A stretch of DNA of 64,000 nt from Sarcodiotheca gaudichaudii. Lineage: Eukaryota; Rhodophyta; Florideophyceae; Gigartinales; Solieriaceae. The stretch is from NCBI GenBank assembly GCA_032355985.1, contig JAUKVZ010000003.1:186001-250000 (forward strand). Direction: 5' to 3'. The translations under genes were made by a program, and so were the position numbers. The notes beneath the pieces were generated by a model that saw only the letters and a program-made list of their open reading frames with translations, was not told where the DNA came from and made no database searches. The stretch's first letter is position 1; every line of letters starts with the position of its first letter. This document shows, one piece after another, positions 23,864-31,884 of this stretch.

Positions 23864-26800
23864 TCACCAGCCCGTCCGCAGATCAGGATGCTCAACGCCC
23901 TGCTCGCGCGCGATGCGCTCCCGATGCTCCAGCAGCCGGCGCCACACGCCGATCAGTTCATCACCCGATGCGATTCGATCGAACGGAGCCTTGGGCGCAA
24001 GATCCCACTCATCGCTGACGACATGACCATCAGCAAGGATGAACATCCGCTGCCGCCAGTCGCGCCGGGCGACGGATGCCGGCTTGCCCAGAGATTCGGG
24101 CGCATCAATCTGCGTGTCATCAAACACCTGCTCCACCATCGCTGCGCCGAAGATCAGTTTCCAGCGATCGTAGAACCGCTCGATTTCATCATGCGTCGCA
24201 TCACATCGCGCGATGCGCGGCACGATCCACGTCTGCGGCAAACCATCCGCCCGTTCGACGCCCGCGCGAAGCCGATCAAGCCGCGCATGAAGCGCGTCGA
24301 AGTCGCCATCTCCCATCAGCGCCGAATATGTCTCCGCCGTCGCCGCCATGATGTTGACACTGATCACATCCGGCGCCGCCCGCAGCAGCGCTTCGACATG
24401 CGCATCGCTTGCAAGATCCGTCCGCACATGAATGCCGAGAGCGCCGGACTGGCGAGCCGCACAAACCAGCGATTCAAGCTCCGCATGCAGCAGCGGATCA
24501 CCGGCGCCCGCGAATGTCACGAGGCCATCCGGACGACTTGCGCCAAATGCGCCCAGGATGTCTTTCGTAAGCGAAGCGTCCATCGTGCGCCCCGCGCCAC
24601 CCGCCGTGGGCAGCAGCCCCGGCGCTGGTGAAGTCGCGCGTTCCGTGCAAAGCTCGAGAACAAGATGCGCCGGCCCTTGCTGCGCATCTGCAAGCGCCAC
24701 ACGCTCAGCGAGCGACCTGACATCCGTATCGTCTTCATTCAATCCTGCGCGTCGCGATGGGCTGTCTGCGATCAGGCGGCTTGTGAGGGATCGAACATCC
24801 GCATCGATCTGCACACACGTCGCATCCGCAATCGGATCTCGCCGCGGCCGCACGGGCACATAGCCCAGCACGCCGCCGATGCTTCGAAATCCGCCGACGC
24901 CGCGCTCTGTGCCGACGATCTCTTCCAGCAGCGCCCGCTCCATCACACATCCGGCCAATCCGGGCGAAGCCTGGCTGAAGACAAGCCGCGAACCCTCCGG
25001 CCGCTCTCGGAATCGCGCCACAACACGATCGCACAACTCCGGATCAACGTGCGACCACTCGGCGCCGACAACGAATGCGCCCGCAAGCCCGCGCTCGCGC
25101 ACCAGTTCAAGCGTTGCCTCCGGCGCCAGCGCCTCGTCATAACTCGTCGTGGAACACAGGCCGCCGCGCCAACCATCGGCGCCAAACAGCCGCGCCGGAC
25201 GCACACCGTCCATGCGCTCGCGCCACTGCTTCGCATCCATCGCCGCGAGATGCACATCCGCCGCAGCGCCATCGAGGACTTCGCGTGTTCGCTCGATATC
25301 CGTCGTCAGCAGCGTCACACCATCAAGTTCGCTGCAGGCCGCCAGCCGATTCAAAGTCTGTAAGAGCGTCTCGGCGAAATCCTCTTCATCAAGACGTTCG
25401 GCGTCGATCGGCACAACGGCCTCGACGCGCGCTTTCTTCGCAGCTCTATCATGCTCATCCGGATCCTGCGGCAACGGATCGCGCGTCCGCTTCGGCGCGC
25501 CATCAAGCGCTGCAATCGAAGCCTCCAGCAACTCCGCGAACTCCTCTGCCGCGTCGCCGATCCATTTCACATTCACCTGATCGCGCTCGATCTGCGCCTT
25601 CTGAAGCTCCAGACCGGTCAGCCCCTCATCCAGACGCATCGATCGATCCGATCGCGCCCGCTTGAATCCGCCTGTCTGATTGAGTCGATTGACGACGCGA
25701 AACGCCAGATCCTTCGATCGCACCTCGGCGTTGAGCTTGTGCACGCGATCAATCAGCCGATTGACCCGCGCCTGATCGTCGTGACAGTGAAGCATCCTGC
25801 CCAACTCGCGATGCGCCTTTCCGCTCAGTGTCGCAATGGAAACGACATCCTCACGCAGCGTTTGAAGTCGCTTGCGCAAGGCATCATGCGTCTGTTCACT
25901 TCGTCGTGATTGCGCCTTGCTCGGCGGCACGATGGCGTCGTGATCCGTTGATCCAAACTGCTCGATCGCCTCTGCGAGCGTCATCGACTGCGTATGCCGC
26001 TTGCTCACGCCCCCTTCGGTCGCATCGACGATCGTCATCCCGGCATCTGAGTCGCGCAGGAAATCGCGCTCAAACTGTGTCAGGTATGTCCACATCTGCT
26101 CGTCGGTGTAGATCGAGCGTCCGCGCTGATCCTTCGCCGGACGCAGGCTCGATCGCCCGCGAAGCACGCGCTCCAGCTCCATCATTTCCAGTGTATTGAA
26201 CGCGTTCAGCTCCGGCGCCCACGTCTCATGAATCGCCGCACCGCGCCCGTAATACACATGATCCGGAAAACCCAGATCCTGACCGACAAGCACGACCGGA
26301 TCACATCCGACATATCGCGCCAGGTAGTACGCAAGATGCGCCACCGTCGCCCCGCGCTCCAGATCGCCATGCACGAACGCAAGCTCCTCACCGACGACTT
26401 CATCAAGCATCGCCTCGGAACACACGCGCACATCACCCTGGAACGCATCAAGAATCGCCGGATTCGCCTCCGGCTCGGCGACAAGCGTCACACCTTCCAG
26501 GTCGGCAGCCGTCAATCCTTCATAGAACCGCTTGCTGATCTCGTGATAATCAAGCGCCGTCACGAAGTGCGGCTTCACGCCCGCGGCAAGCAGCGGCTTC
26601 AGCGCCGTCTGCACCGCGACGATCACAAACCGCTCGCGCACATGCGGATCGCGCAGCGCATCGATATTTCTGCGAAGGCTCGGCCCCGCGCTGACAAGAA
26701 TCGCCGGCCGGCCCTTGTAAAGATCCTTCAGTTCCGCGATGCCGTCGCCCATCGCGTAGTGATCGAGATTCATGAAGAAGTTGCGATAGGTGACATCCAT

Positions 26801-27421
26801 CTGCACCATCGCCGTCACCACAACCGTGCGCACGGCCGCGACAATGTCGCCGAATGTCGATGCAAACTTCGACGCCTGCCCGGCCAGTCGCGCCCGGCTC
26901 GGCACATGCTCGAGAATGTGCACACCCAGCGCCAGCACCGCCTCGGCGCCGCGCGTCGCCGCGGACATGGCGCCTGTGTCTTCAGCGTCCGTCAGCACAA
27001 TGACATTGCTCTCACGAATCCAGTCGCTGTGATCGATGCGCTCCAGGACCGCCCGCATCAACGCGACGTCCGGCTCGAAGATGATGATCACGCCATCGTG
27101 GCGCATCTTCTTCGCCGCAGCCGCTACGTGATGCCCCAGGCCGAAGCCAAGCGCGACGATCCCGCCATGCGCCTTGATGTCGATCGTCGAAGCCAGTCGC
27201 TCCGCTTCCTGCAGCGGCTTTCTGCGGCTGGCGAGCTGACGCCCATCCAGCGTCGCGCTCAAAGCGCCCTCATCGGACGTTTCAATGAACTCGATCCCCG
27301 GCGCGGGCTCAGCCTCGAGAATCATCCGCGCCGTCTGAGGCGACGTGGCGCCCAGCGCTGCGAGATTCTTCTCCAGCGTCGTTTCGACCTGAAGCGGGCG
27401 TGTTGATGTCTGCGTCAGCAT
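23864..27421 (-). CDS. Maf (DUF115) glycosyltransferase-like protein fused to NTP-transferase-like and degenerate radical-SAM domains
   Basis: An 1,185-residue protein and first gene of the operon. Residues about 85-110 (GIVALGFGLGHHVAAAAKKM) and 215-400 (KGRPAILVSAGPSLRRNID, ALDYHEISKRFYEGL, LVGQDLGFPDHVYYGRGAAI) match the Maf/DUF115 family. Maf proteins transfer nonulosonic acids to flagellin. Residues 660-890 look like a nucleotidyltransferase (VVPIDAERLDEEDFAETLLQ, FVVGAEWSHVDPELC, FSQASPGLAGCVMERALLEE). Residues 915-1185 follow the radical-SAM/SPASM layout (LELCTERATSPAPG, FAGAGDPLLHAELE, FILADGHVVSDEWDL), but of the CxxxCxxC cluster only the first Cys remains and the SPASM cysteines are missing. 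The third part is therefore probably non-catalytic. The start ATG 27421 is divergent from the 27493 gene. Role in protein glycosylation is inferred from the neu genes. Confidence 0.75.
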   Translation of the reverse strand: MLTQTSTRPLQVETTLEKNLAALGATSPQTARMILEAEPAPGIEFIETSDEGALSATLDGRQLASRRKPLQEAERLASTIDIKAHGGIVALGFGLGHHVAAAAKKMRHDGVIIIFEPDVALMRAVLERIDHSDWIRESNVIVLTDAEDTGAMSAATRGAEAVLALGVHILEHVPSRARLAGQASKFASTFGDIVAAVRTVVVTAMVQMDVTYRNFFMNLDHYAMGDGIAELKDLYKGRPAILVSAGPSLRRNIDALRDPHVRERFVIVAVQTALKPLLAAGVKPHFVTALDYHEISKRFYEGLTAADLEGVTLVAEPEANPAILDAFQGDVRVCSEAMLDEVVGEELAFVHGDLERGATVAHLAYYLARYVGCDPVVLVGQDLGFPDHVYYGRGAAIHETWAPELNAFNTLEMMELERVLRGRSSLRPAKDQRGRSIYTDEQMWTYLTQFERDFLRDSDAGMTIVDATEGGVSKRHTQSMTLAEAIEQFGSTDHDAIVPPSKAQSRRSEQTHDALRKRLQTLREDVVSIATLSGKAHRELGRMLHCHDDQARVNRLIDRVHKLNAEVRSKDLAFRVVNRLNQTGGFKRARSDRSMRLDEGLTGLELQKAQIERDQVNVKWIGDAAEEFAELLEASIAALDGAPKRTRDPLPQDPDEHDRAAKKARVEAVVPIDAERLDEEDFAETLLQTLNRLAACSELDGVTLLTTDIERTREVLDGAAADVHLAAMDAKQWRERMDGVRPARLFGADGWRGGLCSTTSYDEALAPEATLELVRERGLAGAFVVGAEWSHVDPELCDRVVARFRERPEGSRLVFSQASPGLAGCVMERALLEEIVGTERGVGGFRSIGGVLGYVPVRPRRDPIADATCVQIDADVRSLTSRLIADSPSRRAGLNEDDTDVRSLAERVALADAQQGPAHLVLELCTERATSPAPGLLPTAGGAGRTMDASLTKDILGAFGASRPDGLVTFAGAGDPLLHAELESLVCAARQSGALGIHVRTDLASDAHVEALLRAAPDVISVNIMAATAETYSALMGDGDFDALHARLDRLRAGVERADGLPQTWIVPRIARCDATHDEIERFYDRWKLIFGAAMVEQVFDDTQIDAPESLGKPASVARRDWRQRMFILADGHVVSDEWDLAPKAPFDRIASGDELIGVWRRLLEHRERIAREQGVEHPDLRTGW

Positions 27422-27492
27422 GAGCGCATACCGATGGCGTACAGTTCTCTCACACGGATTTCATCGGATCGACCCTCACAGAGACTGCACGA

Positions 27493-28149
27493 ATGGCGTT
27501 TGGATCCCAACTCGCTTCGCCCGACCCGCTGCCGGCGCCGCCAATGCTCGAATCACTTCTGTTCGAGTCCCCCTGGCGACTCGCCGGCGCCCTGCTCATC
27601 GCCGGCGTGCTCCTCTTTTTCATTCTCAATCGCTCCGGCCGAGCCCGGCATGCCCTCATCGGCGCCCTGGCCGCGCTCGTGCTCGCAGCTATCGTCGTCA
27701 TCACGTCATTTGCCGTCACGACACAGCGAGAGCGCCTCGTCGCCAACACCGAGCGCTTCGTCGACGCGGTCGCACAGGCCGATACCAACGCCGCGGAGCA
27801 GATCATCGCTCCCGAGATTCAGGTGCGTTTCGGCGGCGCCATCGTCAGCGATATGGATCGAGCCTGGCTCATGAGCGCCATCCGATCGTTCAATGGACGC
27901 CTCTCGCTGCGCGAGCACTCGATCAAGACCAACAACGCCGTCATCGACCGGCCCGGCCGCGGCCGAACGATGCTCGAGATCAGTGTCGTCGCCGAGCAGT
28001 GGCCCGTGCCCAATCGAAGTTGGTGGCAGATCGACTGGGCGCAGGATGCGCAAGGCGACTGGAGCCTCGTCGCGCTCGATTGCCTGCAGCTTGCCGGACA
28101 GGATGCGGATGCGAATATCGCCGATCGAGTCAACCGAAACACCCGCTAA
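27493..28149 (+). CDS. Membrane-anchored protein with NTF2/SnoaL-like outer domain
   Basis: The 218-residue protein has two hydrophobic segments near residues 31-46 (LAGALLIAGVLLFFIL) and 55-73 (ALIGALAALVLAAIVVITS). The outer part spans about 75-215. That part reads like an NTF2/SnoaL-type fold: ERFVDAVAQADTNAAEQIIA at the start, then a WLMSAIRSFNGR helix and paired beta strands ending WWQIDWAQDAQGDWSLVALD. The fold assignment is tentative and no catalytic residues can be claimed. ATG 27493 or ATG 27544 are both possible starts. It is divergent from the maf operon and abuts argS (5 bp, convergent). Confidence 0.65.
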   Translation: MAFGSQLASPDPLPAPPMLESLLFESPWRLAGALLIAGVLLFFILNRSGRARHALIGALAALVLAAIVVITSFAVTTQRERLVANTERFVDAVAQADTNAAEQIIAPEIQVRFGGAIVSDMDRAWLMSAIRSFNGRLSLREHSIKTNNAVIDRPGRGRTMLEISVVAEQWPVPNRSWWQIDWAQDAQGDWSLVALDCLQLAGQDADANIADRVNRNTR

Positions 28150-28154
28150 ACCGC

Positions 28155-30035
28155 CTACATCTTCTCCAGCGCTTCGATGCCCAACGTCTCCAGCCCGCTC
28201 TCAAGCACGCGCTCCGTCACGCGGCAAAGTCGCAGCCGCGAATTGCGGGTCGCCTCATCCGGCGCCTTCAGCACCGGGCATGCTTCAAAGAACGAACTGA
28301 ACGTGGTCGCAAGCTCGTAGAGATACGTCGTCAACCGGTGCGGCTCAAACGAACGCGCCACCGCATGCAGCACACCTTCAAAACGCAATGCCTGCAGCGC
28401 CAGCGCCCGCTCAGCCGGCTCGCTCAGATCAAACTCCGTCGCGCCGAGCGTGTCGGCGCCATCGCCATCCAGCCACGCGCGCGTGAGGCCAAGATCAGAC
28501 TCCGCCTTGCGGAAAATGCTGCGAATCCGCACCAGCGCATACTGAAGGTACGGCCCCGTATTTCCCTCAAACGCGAGCATGCGATCAAAGCTGAACACGT
28601 AATCCTTCACGCGATCGCTCGAAAGATCCGCATACTTCACGGCGCCCACGCCCACCGCCGCGGCGACCTTCGCCCGCTCCGCATCCGACAGATCAGGATT
28701 CTTCTCCCGCACCGCGCGATCAGCCCGCTCCACCGCTTCATCAACCAATGACTTCAGCGCCACGTTCTCGCCGGATCGCGTCTTGAATGGCCGATTGTCC
28801 TCACCGAGCACGGAGCCGAACATCGCATGCACAAGCTGCGCATCCGCGCCGTCGCGCGTCGCGTATCCCGCCTTCTGGGCCGCCGCGAACACCTGCTTGA
28901 AGTGCAGTGACTGACGCGAATCCACTGCATACACCAGCAGATCCCCGCCAAGCTCCTGCACGCGCCGGCGCACCGCCGCCAGATCCGTCGTGGCGTAGAG
29001 AAACCCGCCATCGCTCTTGCGCACCAGCAGCGGCTCTTTGATGCCCGCATCATCCAACTTCACGACAAGGGCGCCTTCGCTTTCCTCCGCGATCCCCTTC
29101 GAGACAACATCCTCAACCACGCCGCCAAGCTCATCGCGATACGTCGACTCGCCCGCCGTGTGCTCAGCCGTCACATTCGCATGCAGCCGCTCGACCAGCC
29201 GCATGCACTCATCAATCGTGATGTCCGCAATGCGCTGCCAGATCGCGACCGTCGCCGCATCGCCGGACTGCAGCTTGACCAGCGTCTCCTTCGCCGCGGC
29301 AAGCGCTTCCTCCGCGCCAGCCACCTGTTCCTCCAGCTCCGCTTCAGCCTTCGGCCCAAGATCAAACTTGCGCACCGTCTCCAGCCCGCGCTTGTCGGCG
29401 CTGCACTGCTGCTGCGCCGCGCGATACTCGCGCTCCAGATCCGCCAGGCTCAGGTCATCCAGCGACAACTCGCCCGCGGCCGCCTTTTTCTGAATCTCGC
29501 CCGTCACCATCGCGATGGGCAGTCCCCAGTCGCCCAGATGGCTCTGACGAATCACATTCCAGCCCAGCCGCTCATAGACCCGTGCGATCGCATCGCCGAT
29601 CACCGTCGCGCGAAGATGGCCGACATGCATCTGCTTCGCAAGATTCACGCCGCACAGATCAACGACGATCGTCTTCGGAGACTCCGGATGCTCAATCCCC
29701 ACATCATGCGTGTCGATCTGCGCCAGCAGCTTCTTCAGAGCGTCATCGCGCAGGCGAAAGTTGATGAACCCCGGCCCGGCGATCGAATCTTCCGTCATCG
29801 GATCGCACAGATCAGCGACATCCAGATGCTCAATGATCTTCTTGGCCGCCTCGCGCGGCGGCATGCCCAGCGCCTTGCCCAGCGGCATCGCCGCGTTGGC
29901 CTGATAGTCGCCGAACTGCGGATTCTTCGAGCTGGCGATCAGCGCCTCGGCGCCATCAGGCAGCGCATCGCCGAACGCGGCGCGCATCGCGCTGACCACG
30001 CGCTCAGACAGTATTTCGATTGGATCGTGCGTCAT
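28155..30035 (-). CDS. argS: Arginyl-tRNA synthetase
   Basis: The 626-residue class I synthetase charges tRNA-Arg. The N-terminal Add-1 domain (1-115) recognises the tRNA D-loop. The HIGH signature is LAKQMHVGHLRATVIGD (about residue 131-147). The KMSKS-equivalent region reads RPFKTRSGENVALKSLVDEA, as in many ArgRS. A coiled insert, about residues 190-260, is rich in Glu/Ala (EEQVAGAEEALAAAKETLVK). The C-terminal anticodon-binding DALR domain starts near 500 (GPYLQYALVRIRSI). It lies 64 bp downstream of rpsA on the same strand, with a TACACT box nine bases before its ATG. Confidence 0.96.
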   Translation of the reverse strand: MTHDPIEILSERVVSAMRAAFGDALPDGAEALIASSKNPQFGDYQANAAMPLGKALGMPPREAAKKIIEHLDVADLCDPMTEDSIAGPGFINFRLRDDALKKLLAQIDTHDVGIEHPESPKTIVVDLCGVNLAKQMHVGHLRATVIGDAIARVYERLGWNVIRQSHLGDWGLPIAMVTGEIQKKAAAGELSLDDLSLADLEREYRAAQQQCSADKRGLETVRKFDLGPKAEAELEEQVAGAEEALAAAKETLVKLQSGDAATVAIWQRIADITIDECMRLVERLHANVTAEHTAGESTYRDELGGVVEDVVSKGIAEESEGALVVKLDDAGIKEPLLVRKSDGGFLYATTDLAAVRRRVQELGGDLLVYAVDSRQSLHFKQVFAAAQKAGYATRDGADAQLVHAMFGSVLGEDNRPFKTRSGENVALKSLVDEAVERADRAVREKNPDLSDAERAKVAAAVGVGAVKYADLSSDRVKDYVFSFDRMLAFEGNTGPYLQYALVRIRSIFRKAESDLGLTRAWLDGDGADTLGATEFDLSEPAERALALQALRFEGVLHAVARSFEPHRLTTYLYELATTFSSFFEACPVLKAPDEATRNSRLRLCRVTERVLESGLETLGIEALEKM

Positions 30036-30044
30036 GACGGCGGA

Positions 30045-30050
30045 AGTGTA
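30045..30050 (-). promoter_or_regulatory. TACACT -10-like box before argS
   Basis: TACACT (minus strand) ends nine bases before the argS ATG at 30035, identical in sequence and spacing to the box before lptB. Confidence 0.45.
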
Positions 30051-30099
30051 CAGGCTCCCGCCGCTCTCGAATCATCCAGGCGCGCGATGCGCTTGTCGA

Positions 30100-31560
30100 T
30101 CAACCCAGATTCAGCTCGCCAAGATCGCCCAGGCCGATGCCGTCGACATTGCCCAATCCGCTCTTGAGCCCGCCCTGATCCTTCGCACGCTGCTGCGAAC
30201 GCTCGCGCGCTCGTCGCTGCTCAGGCGTTTCCTTGCGGATCTCATCGATCGATCGCTGCTGCTCGCCGCCCTTGTCCTTCTTGCGCATCGAAGCGGGCAT
30301 GTCGGAAAGCTGCTTGATGCTCAGGGCGATGCGACGCTTTTTCTCGTCAACATCCAGCACCTTGACCTTCACGACCTCATCAGGCTTGACCACCTGCGTC
30401 GCATCGGCCACACGCCGCCAGGACATCTCGCTGATATGCACCAGCCCCTCGATGCCCGGCGCCAGCTCCACGAACGCGCCGAATTCCATGATCTTCGTCA
30501 CGCGGCCTGAGGCTTCCTCACCCTCCTTGATCGACTCCATCGCCGTCGACCACGGATCAGGCGCCAGCTGCTTCATGCCAAGGGAAATCCGGTTCTTGTC
30601 CCAGTCCACCTTCAGAACCTGGACCGTGACCTTGTCCCCTTCCTTGACGATGTCCTCCGGCTTCTTGCCCCGCTCGTGCGTCATGTCGGAGATATGCACG
30701 AGGCCGTCGACCCCGCCCAGATCCACGAAAGCGCCGAATTCCATCAGCTTGCGGACGACGCCCTCGAGCTCCTGCCCGACCGCGAGCGTCTCCTTCAGCT
30801 TCGATTTTGCTTCCTTGCGCTCCTCACGAATCAGATCGCGTCGCGAAAGGACGATGTCGCCCCGGCCGCGCCGATCGATCTTCTGCACCTGGCACTGCAT
30901 CTTCTCGCCGACGAAGACGGACAGATCCTCAATGCGATGCACATCAACCAGGCTCGCAGGCATGAAAGCGCGATGTTTGGCGATCTCCAGGCTCAGGCCG
31001 CCCTTGTTGACGCCCGTCACCCGAGCCTCAACCACCTGACCGACCTCCAGCATCTCCCAGTCCGCCTTCTGCACGGCGCCGGGCTTCAGGCAGATGAAAA
31101 GCTGCTCGTTCGGATCGAATCGATCCACCACCAGCGCCAGCTGCTCGCCGACGGCCGGAAGCTCGCCTTCTCCCCACTGGGTTCGCTTCGCAACGCCCAG
31201 CTCCTTCGGGCCAAACTCGACGAACACATCCTCCGGACCGATCGAGACGATCTTGCCCGAACGATGCTCCCGCCCGGCCTGCACGACGCGAGGACCCCGA
31301 ATCTGGGGAGGAGACGCCTTGTCACCATCATCCTGCGGGGCATTCGCCCCGGCTAGTGACTTTTCCATCATCGCATCGATCGATGCCGACTCGGCGGCGT
31401 CCAATCCACTCGAAGGCGCCTGTGCCGGATCAGGCTTCGCAGCCTCACCCTTCGGCGCCTCATCCGTCGAAGCGTCCGGCTTCGAAGGTGTGTCTTGGGA
31501 TGTGACCGGCGACGTGGACGTCTCGTCCGCCGTTCCGCTTTGCTCAGGGAAGGCTGCCAT
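30100..31560 (-). CDS. rpsA: S1 RNA-binding domain protein, ribosomal protein S1 homologue
   Basis: The 486-residue protein has an acidic, low-complexity N-terminus (1-105, rich in Ser/Asp/Pro/Ala). Four S1 domains follow: about 110-185, 190-265 (a divergent pair), 275-350 (LEGVVRKLMEFGAFVDLGG, VDGLVHISDM) and 362-440 (ASGRVTKIMEFGAFVELAP, IEGLVHISEM). S1 normally binds mRNA near the ribosome binding site and has four to six such domains, so this is a short form. ATG 31560 has GAGGT five bases ahead. It is divergent from the pilM promoter and precedes argS. Whether it is the ribosomal S1 or an S1-like regulator is not settled by sequence. Confidence 0.8.
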   Translation of the reverse strand: MAAFPEQSGTADETSTSPVTSQDTPSKPDASTDEAPKGEAAKPDPAQAPSSGLDAAESASIDAMMEKSLAGANAPQDDGDKASPPQIRGPRVVQAGREHRSGKIVSIGPEDVFVEFGPKELGVAKRTQWGEGELPAVGEQLALVVDRFDPNEQLFICLKPGAVQKADWEMLEVGQVVEARVTGVNKGGLSLEIAKHRAFMPASLVDVHRIEDLSVFVGEKMQCQVQKIDRRGRGDIVLSRRDLIREERKEAKSKLKETLAVGQELEGVVRKLMEFGAFVDLGGVDGLVHISDMTHERGKKPEDIVKEGDKVTVQVLKVDWDKNRISLGMKQLAPDPWSTAMESIKEGEEASGRVTKIMEFGAFVELAPGIEGLVHISEMSWRRVADATQVVKPDEVVKVKVLDVDEKKRRIALSIKQLSDMPASMRKKDKGGEQQRSIDEIRKETPEQRRARERSQQRAKDQGGLKSGLGNVDGIGLGDLGELNLG

Positions 31561-31688
31561 ACTGACCTCGTATCAGGAGTTCCCGCGCGGCGAATCCACC
31601 TGCCGCTGAAGACCTCGCTCGGGCGAGCGCGTAGTGTACCGGCGGGGATCGCCGCCGCCAGCCGGTCGGACGTGTCTTCATCCAGTCA

Positions 31689-31717
31689 TTGACACATCCC
31701 GCGCCCCCTGCTGGAAT
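31689..31717 (+). promoter_or_regulatory. Sigma-70-type promoter of the pilM operon
   Basis: TTGACA (31689-31694) and TGGAAT (31712-31717) are spaced by 17 bases. Transcription from about 31724 would give a leader of about 160 nt. It is one of the two best matches to consensus in the window; the other is the 23S promoter. Confidence 0.6.
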
Positions 31718-31884
31718 GCCCGCCCGCCTCGATTCCCTGAGCGTGGGGGAACCCGTGCTCGCACGATCCGTATCCTCTTAGATAGACGGGTTCACACTTT
31801 TGCGACGGCGGGTTTGGCTGCGCGCAGAATCGGGTGATCAGGCTGGCGATCCCGCCCTTCGCGGACGCCGCTGCAGGAGAGAAC

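Noticed and set aside
26228-27406. A 392-residue plus-strand frame antisense to the maf gene.
   Set aside because: It is Arg/His-rich with no recognisable motif, and lies opposite a gene with clear DUF115 motifs.
29160-30167. A 335-residue plus-strand frame antisense to argS.
   Set aside because: argS motifs on the other strand are certain; the frame is Arg-rich and lacks a domain.
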